A stretch of DNA of 42,890 nt from Saprospiraceae bacterium (GTDB taxonomy: Bacteria; Bacteroidota; Bacteroidia; Chitinophagales; Saprospiraceae), in assembly GCA_022841345.1 (NCBI GenBank), contig JALHRR010000040.1, positions 1 through 42,890 of the forward strand, written 5' to 3'. Positions 23,837-33,903 of the stretch are shown here, piece by piece; position 1 is the first letter of the stretch, and each line of letters starts with the position of its first letter. The notes beneath the pieces are model-generated. The model searched no databases, had not been told where the DNA came from, and saw only the letters and a list, made by a program, of their open reading frames with translations. The position numbers and the translations under genes are program-made.

Positions 23837-26044
23837 TTACCGGATCAATGTTACATTACCTTTCTTTATTATTTCTACGCCGTCTAAACAAATTCCCCGA
23901 AAATAATAAGCAAAAACATCTAAGGGAATGGGTTCACCATTAAAAGTACCATTCCATGATGCGTCCAGTTGATTCGTTGTGAAAACTGGCTTACCCCACC
24001 TATTGTACACTACAAGCTCAAAAGATGTTAGAATATTGGACCTTACATTGAAGTGATCATTGACACCATCACCATTCGGAGAAAACAAATTTGGAATAAA
24101 TACGAGATTACTATCACATTCGAATTCCAGAACCCTTACTTCCACATTACCAGTTTTACTGCATCCGAAGGGGTCAGTTACCGTTACAGTATACACTGTA
24201 GTCACCAAAGGACTTGCCAAAGGATTTCGTATATTATTGAAGTTTAAACTTCCCGATGGTGTCCAAAGATATTGATAGTTGCCATCCAGGATAACATTCA
24301 GTTGAGATGATTGAGTAGGAAAAATTTCATTCGGTTCTGCAATGACTGTTACATCAGGAATTTCATTTGTGATATCAATGAATATTGAATCAAATTTGGC
24401 GCAATCATTGGGACCGGTGATTTCTACGTATACCCAGACATCAGAAGTGGTATTGATAGTCACACTACTGGTTCCCTGTCCATTCAGAATCACATTCCCG
24501 GGGGTCCATTGAATCATGTAGTTTGCACCTGGATTATTAACGTTAATGTTCATTTCCATCTGGGTTCCAAAACATATCACCACAGAATCCGGCAAATTCA
24601 GATCTTCTAAGATTACGACCGGAATGGTTAGCGAAAATGTATCCTTGCAACCTATGTCATTTTGTAAATATAGCGTCGAGGTTACTGAAGTCACAGAATT
24701 TCCTAATTCTAATGAATTTGGAAAACTATCCAGCGTAAGTTTAGCGTTACCTGCAAGCACAATGAATGAATCTACTGAAAACCCTTGTTCTGAATCTGAA
24801 CTAAGATCTGTGTAATTGATTAAAAAAGGAAGAGTGCAGCCAGATTGAACAGCAGTAAATAAGGCATTTAATTTACTATCAAATATAGTAATATCTTTAC
24901 TGAAAGTATCCACACAAAAACTTCCGGGATTAGCAATCAACGTAATATTATACACTCCGGGTTCAGGAAAAGTATATGTTAAATGATAAGTTGAAATCGT
25001 ATTTAAAGTGTTTCCATCTTTTGATATAATCCATAAAGCACTGTCCGTTTCCGCACTTTGATTTACCAGGTTAAGCTGCAGGGAACAGAGCGTATCAGAA
25101 GTAAAAAATGCTGCTGATGTCATGCCGCACTGGCCAATATTATACTGAAAATCCCTTCTGGAAGTTGAGATAATGCTATCCCCTCTATATTCATCCACAC
25201 AGACCCCGACAACAAACTGACCAATAAGAGATGGAGTTCCTGTCATAAATCCAGTGGAAGGATCTATAGTAAGAGGTATTCCTCCTAAAACATTACTTAA
25301 ATTAAATCCCGGAGCAAAAGTAACCGGAACATAAGGAGGTCTGTTTGGGGGCCTTGGAATGGGCGCATCGGTCGTTGCTCCAGTTAATGGGGTACATAAT
25401 CTATAAACTAAGGAATCCCCTTCTCTGTCAAATGCGGAATGATCAAATTCTATAGGCTCTCCCACACATATATAAATGGGTGGCCAATTGTTAAACTTCG
25501 CATTCATATTGCAGCTTCTCAGTGCTTCTTCGGTTATATTCACTGAAAACGTAGCCCCAGTATCCTGCGGCCTCACAATATTCTGAATAGTTTCATTCCT
25601 GCAACATCTCTGATAAGCTAATTGATAGCCTCCCTGAAGAAATGGCAAAAATATAGTATCAATATAGGTAGTTGTGTGTACACAAACATTAGGTGGAACC
25701 ACGAAACAAGTACCTGTCAGGGTCGGGTCCAAAGTATCGTTATTCATTAAAACCATTCGCAGCTCGCCATTTACTCCAACAGTCCTGACAAGGTTATTAT
25801 TTCTATCAAAAAAACCGACTGAAGCCGGATTATCGAACCATGCATTAGGATTTCCATAAAAACAATCACGATAGATAATCAGGCTTATTTCATATTGATC
25901 ATTTCCCAAACATCTATAATTTAACTCTCCTCCAACAATGTGAGAAGCATCCAAATTATTTATAGAAAGCATGGAAATTAGAAATATGAATAAACTTCTC
26001 GCTTTAGTAAAAAAACTGTGGAATAGCGGATCGTTTTTGCTCAT
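23837..26044 (-). CDS. T9SS type B-sorted surface protein (CHU_C), shorter paralogue
   Basis: 735 residues from the ATG at 26044, which gives a signal peptide (ARSLFIFLISMLSINNLDA) before ASHIVGGE. The first ~300 mature residues match the N-terminus of the next gene: SHIVGGELNYRCLG, YRDCF, LAYQRCCRNE, YICVGEPIEFDHSA and CVDEYRG. A PKD-like Ig domain (YTFPEPGVYNITLIANPG) and further beta domains follow. The last ~85 residues are the gliding-motility/type B sorting domain (FIPNLFSPNGDGVNDHFNV to KKGNVTLIR), recognised by the type IX secretion system. It is probably a secreted, cell-surface adhesin-like protein. A strong terminator lies between it and the upstream paralogue, so it may have its own promoter. 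Confidence 0.9.
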   Translation of the reverse strand: MSKNDPLFHSFFTKARSLFIFLISMLSINNLDASHIVGGELNYRCLGNDQYEISLIIYRDCFYGNPNAWFDNPASVGFFDRNNNLVRTVGVNGELRMVLMNNDTLDPTLTGTCFVVPPNVCVHTTTYIDTIFLPFLQGGYQLAYQRCCRNETIQNIVRPQDTGATFSVNITEEALRSCNMNAKFNNWPPIYICVGEPIEFDHSAFDREGDSLVYRLCTPLTGATTDAPIPRPPNRPPYVPVTFAPGFNLSNVLGGIPLTIDPSTGFMTGTPSLIGQFVVGVCVDEYRGDSIISTSRRDFQYNIGQCGMTSAAFFTSDTLCSLQLNLVNQSAETDSALWIISKDGNTLNTISTYHLTYTFPEPGVYNITLIANPGSFCVDTFSKDITIFDSKLNALFTAVQSGCTLPFLINYTDLSSDSEQGFSVDSFIVLAGNAKLTLDSFPNSLELGNSVTSVTSTLYLQNDIGCKDTFSLTIPVVILEDLNLPDSVVICFGTQMEMNINVNNPGANYMIQWTPGNVILNGQGTSSVTINTTSDVWVYVEITGPNDCAKFDSIFIDITNEIPDVTVIAEPNEIFPTQSSQLNVILDGNYQYLWTPSGSLNFNNIRNPLASPLVTTVYTVTVTDPFGCSKTGNVEVRVLEFECDSNLVFIPNLFSPNGDGVNDHFNVRSNILTSFELVVYNRWGKPVFTTNQLDASWNGTFNGEPIPLDVFAYYFRGICLDGVEIIKKGNVTLIR

Positions 26045-26059
26045 CAACAAATTTAATAA

Positions 26060-26095
26060 AAAAGCCCTTTGGTTGTCAATTACCAAAGGGCTTTT
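26060..26095 (-). terminator. Strong rho-independent terminator after the 1240-residue surface protein
   Basis: A perfect 14-bp stem, 26060-26073 with 26082-26095 (AAAGCCCTTTGGT-type arms), with an 8-nt loop, is followed on the minus strand by a T6 run (GGGCTTTTTTATT). It lies 21 bp after the stop of the upstream CHU_C gene and 16 bp before the next start. Confidence 0.85.
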
Positions 26096-26116
26096 AAGCA
26101 AAAATTATCTTATTGT

Positions 26117-29100
26117 TTATCTGATCAGTGTCACACTACCTTTCTTGGTAAATGTTTGACCATCTATACAAATTACTTTCAAATAAAATCCAAATGCATC
26201 AGTTTGCAAAGCTTCTCCCTGGAAGGTACCATCCCAACCGGAAGTCAAACTGGTTGATTTGAATACTTCAGTTCCATACCTGTTATAGATTAGCAATTCC
26301 ACTGATGTAATAAATGGCTCAAATGCTCTTACATATAGTACATCATTTATGTTATCACCATTAGGCGTGAAAAGATTTGGTAAGAAGATGAAAGGCTCTT
26401 CACAACGAGGATCAGTAACTGTCACTGTAGTTGATAAAACCAGTTCACAACCATCTTCATTTGTAATCGTAACCGTAAATATGGTATTTTCTTCCAGTTC
26501 AACTGTCTCAGTAACACAACTGTTCGGATCTACAACCAGGTTCGATGGCTCCCAATTAAATGTATATTCTGAAGGACATGGTGTCACAGTTAATGTAGAA
26601 GTATTTCCCGAGATAATTGTATCAGGATCCATGGATATACTCATGTTAGCCATAAATCCTGAAACAACCTGAGTATATGTACCATTTAGAACACAACCGT
26701 CTTCATAAGTCACTGTTACATTATATACAGTGGTTTGTGAAGGACTGACCCTAATACTATTTGTAGTGCCCCCGGAAATTATTTGGTCTGCTGGTCCCCA
26801 TAAATATGTAGCTACAGAATCCATATTTGGAACATTTATAAAAATATCTGTCGTATCACCAATACAAAGTGGGTTTTCAGAATTGAATACCACTCTGAAG
26901 AACTCTACCGCAACTGATTTTTCAATTCTACAACCAAAAATATCAATCACAATTACAGTGATAACATCATCAGTTTCAAGAAATACATCTATTGTATCAC
27001 CTATGCCAAGTGTATCACCATTTTGATTCACCCAGGTATAGCTTGCTGCAGTGGGGCTAAAGGCAATTAGTCGAACTGTGGTATCTTTACACAATTGTAG
27101 GAATGAATCAGTATTCAGAGTGATTGGATCCGGCACAAACACCGTAACCTCTTTGGTAATTCCGCACGGATCAACTGAGAGATTAAATATAGTTACCGTA
27201 AATGTAGTCGTCTCCGTTACATATGCTCTTGGATTAGGTGTATTGAAGGGATCTAACAATTTATCCGCAGGTGCCCATTCATAACTGTATGCAGGGTTAA
27301 AGTTTGGATTCAAAAACACAGTGTCTCCATCGCAGGAAGGAATCGAATCTATAATGAAATCTGTATCAATAAAAGTAACTTTAACTTCTTTTGAAATGGT
27401 ATCAGGACACTCACCACCAGTGTAAAGTGTGACTATATACGTTCTGGAAGTATCAGGATAAGTGAAAGTTGTGGTCGGATCTCCAGTAGCGATAGATGAA
27501 GGAATCTTATCTCCAAATTCCCATCTTACAACTGGTCCACCTGCAGTTTTTGTGAATGTAACTTCAGTTATTCCACATTCAGTCTCAAAAGTAAAGTCAG
27601 CTCTTTCTGCATCTTTTACCGTTACCGTTGTTTCTCTTACGATACTACAACCAGTAACAGGGTCAGTAATCGTGACTGAATAAGTAGTAGTTACTTCCGG
27701 TGAAGCCCATGGACTTTCTGCAGTCGCATTATCTAAAGAAGCAGCTGGCGCCCAAATGTATTGTAAATCAGGAATATTTGGATTAACATTTAATTGAACA
27801 CTTTTTCCAGGACAAAGCTCATATTCTTCCTGCCAATCAAGATCACCTAAAAGGTTAAATTCATATTCTTTTGTTGTAGTGCTCACACATCCGTTATCGT
27901 ATGTAAGTGTCAATGACACTGTCAAATCAACACTAGTTTCATAAGTAACAGTGATATTAGGAGTAGCGAAGGGTAAAGGATTTCCTCCATTTGCTATTAC
28001 TACCCAACTCCATCCTGTGATCTTAGGACCAGGAGGGCCATTGAAGGATTCATCTGTAAAATTAATCCTCAGGATAGAGTCACATTCTGTAACTTCAAAA
28101 TCAAAATCAGGAGTAAGATCTATATCCGGATTCAGCGGGAAAGTTCTGGTAATTGTGCCTTCACAACCTGTAGTAGAAGTAATCGTAAGTGTCAATGTGA
28201 CTGTTTGAAAACCCTCAACTACAAAAGTAGGATTCGAATCAATGGACATTTGCATATTATTCGGCCCATAAGTAAGGACATATTTCCAGGTCAGGATATC
28301 ACCTAAAGCGTCCAGGGAAGTATCAGTTACATTTATGGTATAAGTATCATTGCACTTGATAATTTCTGTATCAAAGTCAGGAATCAATCCTACTTCAGAT
28401 TCAGAGATAAATTCCTTGGTGATTGTACCTGTGCATCCATTCTCTGCAGTTACAGTGAGTGTAACTGTAATGGGTATACCTTCAGGCAAATTCAATATAG
28501 GATCAAGAATGTTTGTCAAAGTAATTGTAGTGTCTCCGTACATAATTGTCCAAACATTTGTAACTAGTGTAGAAACAGTATCTGTAGAGATATCTATAAA
28601 AAAACTAGTGAGGCTGTCACCACACAAGTATTGCTCGTAAGTAAAATCAACATCAATACCTGTATCTCTTAAGACGATTGTCTTGAAAATTGTATCTGTA
28701 CAACCTGAACCATTGTCTGCAATCAGAGCCACAACATATGTTCCTGTATCAGGAAAAGTAAACGTCGGGTTTCTCACAATGGAGGACAGCGTCGTAGATG
28801 GCCAGTTAAAATACCACTGGAAATCTTCAGCTATCGGATCACTAGTATTTTCAAAAGTAACAGTCAAATCTCCACACTGTAAATCAGGTGCGTTGAAACC
28901 AGCAGTAGGAATTTCTCCGCAGGCTATGACATTGTATTCAAAATCACGTCTGGTGGTGGAATAAAAAACACCGCCCCGGTATTCATCCATACATACACCC
29001 ACTAGGAATTGTCCCTGAATCTCAGGAGTGGCTGTCAGTAAACCGGTATTGGGATCTATTTCAAGAGGGTCGGATCCACCCAACATATTCGCTGTTGAAA

Positions 29101-29839
29101 AACCCGGGGCCCAAATAACTTCCTGGTAAGGTGGTGGTCCGGGAATTACAGGAATGGGGACACTTCTTGTTGCCCCGTGATAGGGAGTACATAACCTGTA
29201 CACGACCGAGTCGGCTTCTGTATCAGTTGCACTATGATCATAGGACAATGGCTCGCCAAGACAGATGTAGACTTCAGGCCAGGTATTAAAGACCGGTCCT
29301 GCATTTGCCTGTGCTCTTGCTTCTGCAGAGATTTCTACAGCTATAGTCATACCTGTTTCAAGAGGTTCAACAATATTTGAAACGGTCACATTGCGGCAAC
29401 ATCTTTGATAAGCCAGTGTATATGTGCCTTCCACCTTGTCCAGGCGAATTGTATCCCGATAAACTGTTCTGTGCACACATATATTGGATGCTACAGGATC
29501 ACAGGCGGGGTTAATATTGGTTGAGATAGTATCATCTCCCATTCGAAATGGCAAGGTACTGTACTCATAAAAAATCGTTCCATCCGGACGAGTATGAAAT
29601 ATGGCGATTCTACCCGGATCATCAAATACCGCATTGGGATTAATGGTATTACAATCCCTGTAAACAGTAAGGGTTACTTCAAATTTTTCCAGGTTCATGC
29701 CCATCATACCCAGACTTCGGTAAGATATTTCCCCACCTACGATATGTGTGGCACTTACCTTTTGGACCCCAAAACACATCAGGACCAAAATCATGGCTGT
29801 AGCCAGCTTCTTTGAAAATGAAGTTGCCATATTGAGCAT
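26117..29839 (-). CDS. Large T9SS type B-sorted PKD-repeat surface protein (CHU_C)
   Basis: About 1240 residues from 29839; ATGs at 29920, 29893 and 29830 are also possible. The signal peptide (KKLATAMILVLMCFGVQKVSA) precedes ATHIVGGEISYRS. The N-terminal ~310-residue module is shared with the downstream paralogue, including LAYQRCCRNV and CMDEYRG. About nine Ig/PKD-like repeats follow (FTFPDTGTYVVALI, FTYPDTSRTYIVTLY, TTYSVTITDPVTGC, TTVYNVTVTYEDGC). The last ~85 residues form the type B sorting domain (FLPNLFTPNGDNINDVLYV to KKGSVTLIR). It is Thr/Asp-rich, acidic and repetitive, consistent with a surface adhesin or gliding/attachment filament. It directly follows the PorE-like gene, suggesting co-expression with its secretion partners. 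Confidence 0.9.
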   Translation of the reverse strand: MLNMATSFSKKLATAMILVLMCFGVQKVSATHIVGGEISYRSLGMMGMNLEKFEVTLTVYRDCNTINPNAVFDDPGRIAIFHTRPDGTIFYEYSTLPFRMGDDTISTNINPACDPVASNICVHRTVYRDTIRLDKVEGTYTLAYQRCCRNVTVSNIVEPLETGMTIAVEISAEARAQANAGPVFNTWPEVYICLGEPLSYDHSATDTEADSVVYRLCTPYHGATRSVPIPVIPGPPPYQEVIWAPGFSTANMLGGSDPLEIDPNTGLLTATPEIQGQFLVGVCMDEYRGGVFYSTTRRDFEYNVIACGEIPTAGFNAPDLQCGDLTVTFENTSDPIAEDFQWYFNWPSTTLSSIVRNPTFTFPDTGTYVVALIADNGSGCTDTIFKTIVLRDTGIDVDFTYEQYLCGDSLTSFFIDISTDTVSTLVTNVWTIMYGDTTITLTNILDPILNLPEGIPITVTLTVTAENGCTGTITKEFISESEVGLIPDFDTEIIKCNDTYTINVTDTSLDALGDILTWKYVLTYGPNNMQMSIDSNPTFVVEGFQTVTLTLTITSTTGCEGTITRTFPLNPDIDLTPDFDFEVTECDSILRINFTDESFNGPPGPKITGWSWVVIANGGNPLPFATPNITVTYETSVDLTVSLTLTYDNGCVSTTTKEYEFNLLGDLDWQEEYELCPGKSVQLNVNPNIPDLQYIWAPAASLDNATAESPWASPEVTTTYSVTITDPVTGCSIVRETTVTVKDAERADFTFETECGITEVTFTKTAGGPVVRWEFGDKIPSSIATGDPTTTFTYPDTSRTYIVTLYTGGECPDTISKEVKVTFIDTDFIIDSIPSCDGDTVFLNPNFNPAYSYEWAPADKLLDPFNTPNPRAYVTETTTFTVTIFNLSVDPCGITKEVTVFVPDPITLNTDSFLQLCKDTTVRLIAFSPTAASYTWVNQNGDTLGIGDTIDVFLETDDVITVIVIDIFGCRIEKSVAVEFFRVVFNSENPLCIGDTTDIFINVPNMDSVATYLWGPADQIISGGTTNSIRVSPSQTTVYNVTVTYEDGCVLNGTYTQVVSGFMANMSISMDPDTIISGNTSTLTVTPCPSEYTFNWEPSNLVVDPNSCVTETVELEENTIFTVTITNEDGCELVLSTTVTVTDPRCEEPFIFLPNLFTPNGDNINDVLYVRAFEPFITSVELLIYNRYGTEVFKSTSLTSGWDGTFQGEALQTDAFGFYLKVICIDGQTFTKKGSVTLIR

Positions 29840-29931
29840 ATTTGTCTCAGGTCTTTGGAAAATTCCTCTTGGTATATATTGATTCTTATACATTTTACTT
29901 TCTTTTAATTCCGTGCACATTGATGAGAAAA

Positions 29932-32376
29932 TTAACGACGGTTACTCTTGTTACGCGTCACCTGAATAATTTCAACCCGACGTTCTCTGGACGCAGGAAT
30001 ACTGTAAATTGAGTTTCTGGTATCTTTTAGGTTGCCACTAACATATTTAGGCGCTCTTCTGGAACCATATGCTCTTTCTGAAATAACCAATTTTTTATTA
30101 GTAATGAATGTATTTAACTTACCATCAGAGTACTTAGTGACCTGGTTCAGAACTGAACTGATCCTTCTCTTACTCAATGCTTCATTATATGCTGCTGAAG
30201 CTCTTGGAGATGCAAAACCCTGAAGTACTATTTCTACCTTTTGATTTTCATCTATTAAGGCCTTTTCCAATAGTGCTATGAAGGTTCTTAAATGCTCATT
30301 TCCTTGTTTAACTTCTTTGTCGAAGAATCTTCTCACTTCATCAGCTGCCTGTGTTTTCTCCACTCCTGTCAATGGATTACTCCACACATTTATGAATTCA
30401 TCTTTTCTGGCATAATAAGGAGGGAAAGTTTCTTCATAGCGAAGAGATGTCCTTGTCTTGTAAGTTCTCTTTTCCGGCTCATCATTATCAAAGAATAAAG
30501 CCAGAGGTAGCAAGTCTTCCAGGTTACCCAATCCCAGATACATGTTTTTCACGATTCTGTTCTGATCATCGATGCCTGAAGTAATAACTGTTGCCGTATC
30601 AGGCGCATAACCTCTTTTGGAGGCAATCACCAGGAATTCTTTTCCCCTTTCAACAGGTAGTACAATTTGATTGGTTTCATCATCCATCTGAACTATCAGC
30701 TCATCTGAAGGATTTGCTTTATCAATAATTTTAATGGTAGCTCCGTTAAGCGCAAGATTATTTCGCTTATCAAAAGTATTAATTTCAAGATCTAAGTTTG
30801 TAGTGCGCAGGAAAAGTTCTTTTTTAATCGTTTCACTTTTTCTGATTCTTTTCGTACTAAAACTTACACTATCCGGAAAATAGCCTTCTTTTACAGCTGT
30901 AACAACGTAGTCTTTGGCTCTGTCCAATTCAAAATTGAACTCATTTCCTTCAAGATTTGTAATGCCCCTTGGATTATCAGGATCAGATAAATCAACAAGT
31001 GTAACTGTCGCTCCGTCCAACTTTGCTCTTGTCAATTTATCAAATGTTGTAGCTAACAGATTTAAATCTATATCTACATAATCGGCGCGATAGATATCGT
31101 TACAACACGCTTCACTGGATTCGTCCATGTACACACCGCCCTGCCTGTTGGAAGCAAAATATGCTTTTTTATTGTCCTCAATGATCATATAATAAAGATC
31201 ATTATAACTACTATTAACCGGAATGCTAATGTTCTCAGGGTTTAACCAGTTTCCGCTTCTTAATTCAGTGCTGTAAATATCATAACCACCTAATCCCACA
31301 CGGCCGTTCGTTGAGAAGTAGAATACACCTGTACTTGAGTGATAGAATGGAGTAATTTCATCCATCATTGTATTCACAGCTGTGAAGTTTACAGGAGCTC
31401 CATAAGTGCCATCAGCATTAATGGTGCTGTACCAAATATCATACCCCCCCTTGCCTTCAGTTCTGTTACTAACAAAATAAAGAACCTCGTTGCCGGAATC
31501 TTTATCTTTACCCACATTTGGCATAGTGGAAGTAAATGCCGCATTGTTGACAGGTTCAGGTAATTTCATTGAATTTCCAAAAGTGCCATCAGCATTTACG
31601 TCTCTTACATAGAGATCGCAACGAATATCCTTTCCATTCAAATATTCGCAGATCGTATAGTAAATTTTATTGCCTTCGGTATTGAATGCTGAATGCGCAG
31701 TGTGGAGTTGATCCATATTAAAACCATTCTCAATAGGTAAGCCTGCACCTTCTTCTTTAGAAATTAAAACTTTAGAAATAGGCCTTTGAGGTTTATAAGT
31801 ATCAGCTTTATTTTCAAACCTGAGAGAAGAATAGTAAAGTGAATCACCTTTAAGATATGGGCTGAAGTCAGAATAAGGAGTGTTGATCTGACCACCAAGG
31901 TGAGTAAGATTGACATCCTCAAACTCAACTTTCGATTCAGCAACTGCAAACTCAATTGACTGCAGGGCAATTTTTGCTTTTGCAGTTAATTCTGCATCAT
32001 CGCCTTCATTCTCTGAAAGATACAGCTCATAAAATGTTTTGGCTTCCGTATAATTACCAATATGGAAGTACATATCTGCTAACCAGAAAGAGGCGGTGGG
32101 GTATCCGCCATTTTTTTCTTTGTCTAATACTTGTTTGTAGTATTTGGCTGCTAATTTATATGCATTGAACTGGCGGGCAGATTCTGCACATTTATAAACC
32201 AGATCAATTCTATCAGGAGTAAATTCAAGTGCATTTTGATAATACACCATGGCTGAATAGTAGTCCTTAAACTCAAATGCCTTGTCGGCAGCTGCTTCCC
32301 AAGCTTTTTGAGTTTGTGCTTGTGCACCAAATCCCAAAAACAGTAATATAAAGCAATATAGTATGTTTCGTTTCAT
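29932..32376 (-). CDS. PorE-like OmpA-family protein (TPR, PD40 propeller, CRD, OmpA_C)
   Basis: 814 residues from the ATG at 32376, giving the signal peptide ILYCFILLFLGFGAQAQ. Domains in order are TPR repeats (~20-130, AWEAAADKAFEFKDYYSAMV and following); a PD40/WD40-like propeller (~160-430, blades with YFVSNRTEGKGGYDIWYS and YFSTNGRVGLGGYDIYS); two carboxypeptidase-regulatory-like repeats (~450-580, ATVTLVDLSDPDNP and ATIKIIDKANPSDE); and a C-terminal OmpA-like domain (~650-814, LQGFASPRASAAYN, LSKRRI). This is the domain order of PorE, a periplasmic T9SS component that anchors the machine to peptidoglycan. It may be the housekeeping PorE or a paralogue serving the adjacent substrates. 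A longer start at 32424 would overlap the upstream gene by 16 bp. Confidence 0.9.
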   Translation of the reverse strand: MKRNILYCFILLFLGFGAQAQTQKAWEAAADKAFEFKDYYSAMVYYQNALEFTPDRIDLVYKCAESARQFNAYKLAAKYYKQVLDKEKNGGYPTASFWLADMYFHIGNYTEAKTFYELYLSENEGDDAELTAKAKIALQSIEFAVAESKVEFEDVNLTHLGGQINTPYSDFSPYLKGDSLYYSSLRFENKADTYKPQRPISKVLISKEEGAGLPIENGFNMDQLHTAHSAFNTEGNKIYYTICEYLNGKDIRCDLYVRDVNADGTFGNSMKLPEPVNNAAFTSTMPNVGKDKDSGNEVLYFVSNRTEGKGGYDIWYSTINADGTYGAPVNFTAVNTMMDEITPFYHSSTGVFYFSTNGRVGLGGYDIYSTELRSGNWLNPENISIPVNSSYNDLYYMIIEDNKKAYFASNRQGGVYMDESSEACCNDIYRADYVDIDLNLLATTFDKLTRAKLDGATVTLVDLSDPDNPRGITNLEGNEFNFELDRAKDYVVTAVKEGYFPDSVSFSTKRIRKSETIKKELFLRTTNLDLEINTFDKRNNLALNGATIKIIDKANPSDELIVQMDDETNQIVLPVERGKEFLVIASKRGYAPDTATVITSGIDDQNRIVKNMYLGLGNLEDLLPLALFFDNDEPEKRTYKTRTSLRYEETFPPYYARKDEFINVWSNPLTGVEKTQAADEVRRFFDKEVKQGNEHLRTFIALLEKALIDENQKVEIVLQGFASPRASAAYNEALSKRRISSVLNQVTKYSDGKLNTFITNKKLVISERAYGSRRAPKYVSGNLKDTRNSIYSIPASRERRVEIIQVTRNKSNRR

Positions 32377-32408
32377 GTTCGATCGAGTTTTGCCCATGGG
32401 GATATGAT

Positions 32409-33428
32409 TTAATAAATTGGACAAGTTTTGTACGTACTAAGTGGTCTCACTTTCAGAATGCGGTAAGAAATGGATAATTCCGGACCTCCTCTTCTATTGG
32501 TAGCCTCCTTAAAATCAGAATAATTTATATCATAGCTAAGACCTAAATGCCATGTTTTATAATGGAATTCAAGTTTAGGTATGATGGCATCTTCTGTTCT
32601 CCAATTAGCACCAACAACAATTGCTAATTCTCTGCCTCTATTTTGATTTAAATAGATTTTAGCACCGGCACCAAATACCAATTCATCATGTGGTCCCTGA
32701 AAAGTGTACTGACCGTCTAATAATAAATCAAGTCCATTTGTAAGTTTCAAAGATCCCAAACCATAAATTGACAACCTGATTGGTAAATCAGTATTACCCT
32801 CATTCTTAAAAGTTTGCGCAGGAGTATTCAAATGAAATGCTCCAGCTCCCAAGTCAATTTTAGTTCTCTCATTTGCCTGTAATCTGTAATTCAGACCTGC
32901 AGACACATCACCAAATATAAAAGACTCATTAGCCCATGTTTCTCCAGTTGGTAAAGTCGGATCATATGCCAAACCATCAAACATATTATTTGTGGTTGCA
33001 AGTCCAGGCTTAAATGATCTCTGAGCTCCTCCAATCGCAACTCCTGCAGTAACAATATTATTTTGGTTCAGAATACGTGTATACGATCCACTCACTGTAA
33101 GGTGTAACAGATTCAACTTGACGGCCCCTGCCAAATCATAATTGAAGTTAATACCAAGACCCCAAAAGTAATTGTCACTTCTTTTGGGATATAGTTTAGT
33201 ATCAAAAGCCACTGTGAAGGTGGTATAAGGTACAGAGACGCTCCTCCATTGGTCTCGAAAATTGCCTGCAAACCGGAGATCTCCATTGAAGATCCCTGTT
33301 AAACCAGGGTTAATGTTCAACGGGGTGTGGTTGAACTGTGAGTAGTGGATGTCTTGACCTATAAGGTAAGTCCCCGGCAATAGCAGAAGGAGACACCATA
33401 TGACTGTGTTGAGTAAAGCTTGTCTCAA
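32409..33428 (-). CDS. PorP/SprF family T9SS outer-membrane protein
   Basis: 339 residues. The signal peptide (LNTVIWCLLLLLPGTYLIGQ) is followed by the family hallmark DIHYSQFNHTPLNINPGLTG and FAGNFRDQWRSV. The rest is an alternating beta-strand pattern of a 14-stranded-type outer-membrane barrel ending in a SYRI-type strand. In Flavobacterium, SprF is needed to secrete or attach the type B adhesin SprB, and paralogues usually neighbour the substrate they serve. Here it heads an operon with a PorE-like protein and two type B substrates, so I infer it is their dedicated partner. A -7 box lies ~126 bp upstream. Confidence 0.93.
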   Translation of the reverse strand: MRQALLNTVIWCLLLLLPGTYLIGQDIHYSQFNHTPLNINPGLTGIFNGDLRFAGNFRDQWRSVSVPYTTFTVAFDTKLYPKRSDNYFWGLGINFNYDLAGAVKLNLLHLTVSGSYTRILNQNNIVTAGVAIGGAQRSFKPGLATTNNMFDGLAYDPTLPTGETWANESFIFGDVSAGLNYRLQANERTKIDLGAGAFHLNTPAQTFKNEGNTDLPIRLSIYGLGSLKLTNGLDLLLDGQYTFQGPHDELVFGAGAKIYLNQNRGRELAIVVGANWRTEDAIIPKLEFHYKTWHLGLSYDINYSDFKEATNRRGGPELSISYRILKVRPLSTYKTCPIY

Positions 33429-33903
33429 GTTAGGACTATTTTGTTGTTAGCAAATTGTTCATGCGATATTACTATCACAAATATTATACCATTAATACGA
33501 TGTAAACGTTGAGTGTAGCTCCCCTGCAATTTTGATAGACCTGTATAACGAGGCAAAGATACACATTCCGATGATATGGTAAAAAAATATAATCAATTTT
33601 TACGAAACAATAAATTTTCGTTAAAAACTAATGGAGAGTAGATTCTTATACATTACATTTAAATTGAATTTGACAATAGTTTCAATAGAATTAGGGCTAT
33701 ATTAAATTTATCTATAATATGAAATGGTCAAAATTGCGTTTTGTTATACTCGGAAATTAATTTATGGATATTCAGGCGTATCCTCTTCTTCATCAATAAA
33801 CTTGTATATTTAATTAATTCATCTTTGAAGTTTAACTCATCTGAATTAACCTAATCAGAGTAAATTGGTGATTCTTTTAAAAATTAATTTATTTATTCTC
33901 CCT
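33429..33903. other. AT-rich divergent intergenic region
   Basis: 475 bp between the divergent porP and nnrDE starts, without a gene. It contains the porP -7 box (33554-33561) and a hairpin with arms 33597-33607 and 33615-33627 (TTTTTACGAAA / TTTTCGTTAAAAA, one bulge), which could be regulatory or a terminator. A -7-like CATCTTTG for nnrDE lies at 33820-33827. Nothing else is recognised. Confidence 0.4.
33554..33561 (-). promoter_or_regulatory. -7 box TATCTTTG for the porP - porE-like operon
   Basis: On the minus strand this reads TATCTTTG, an exact TAnnTTTG match. It would give a ~120-nt leader before the PorP start at 33428. No -33 element is assigned. Confidence 0.4.

Noticed and set aside
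26349-29815. Several plus-strand open frames of 70-107 codons within the large CHU_C gene
   Set aside because: They are antisense shadows of a Thr/Asp/Val-rich repetitive coding sequence and have no family resemblance, operon context or initiation signals.
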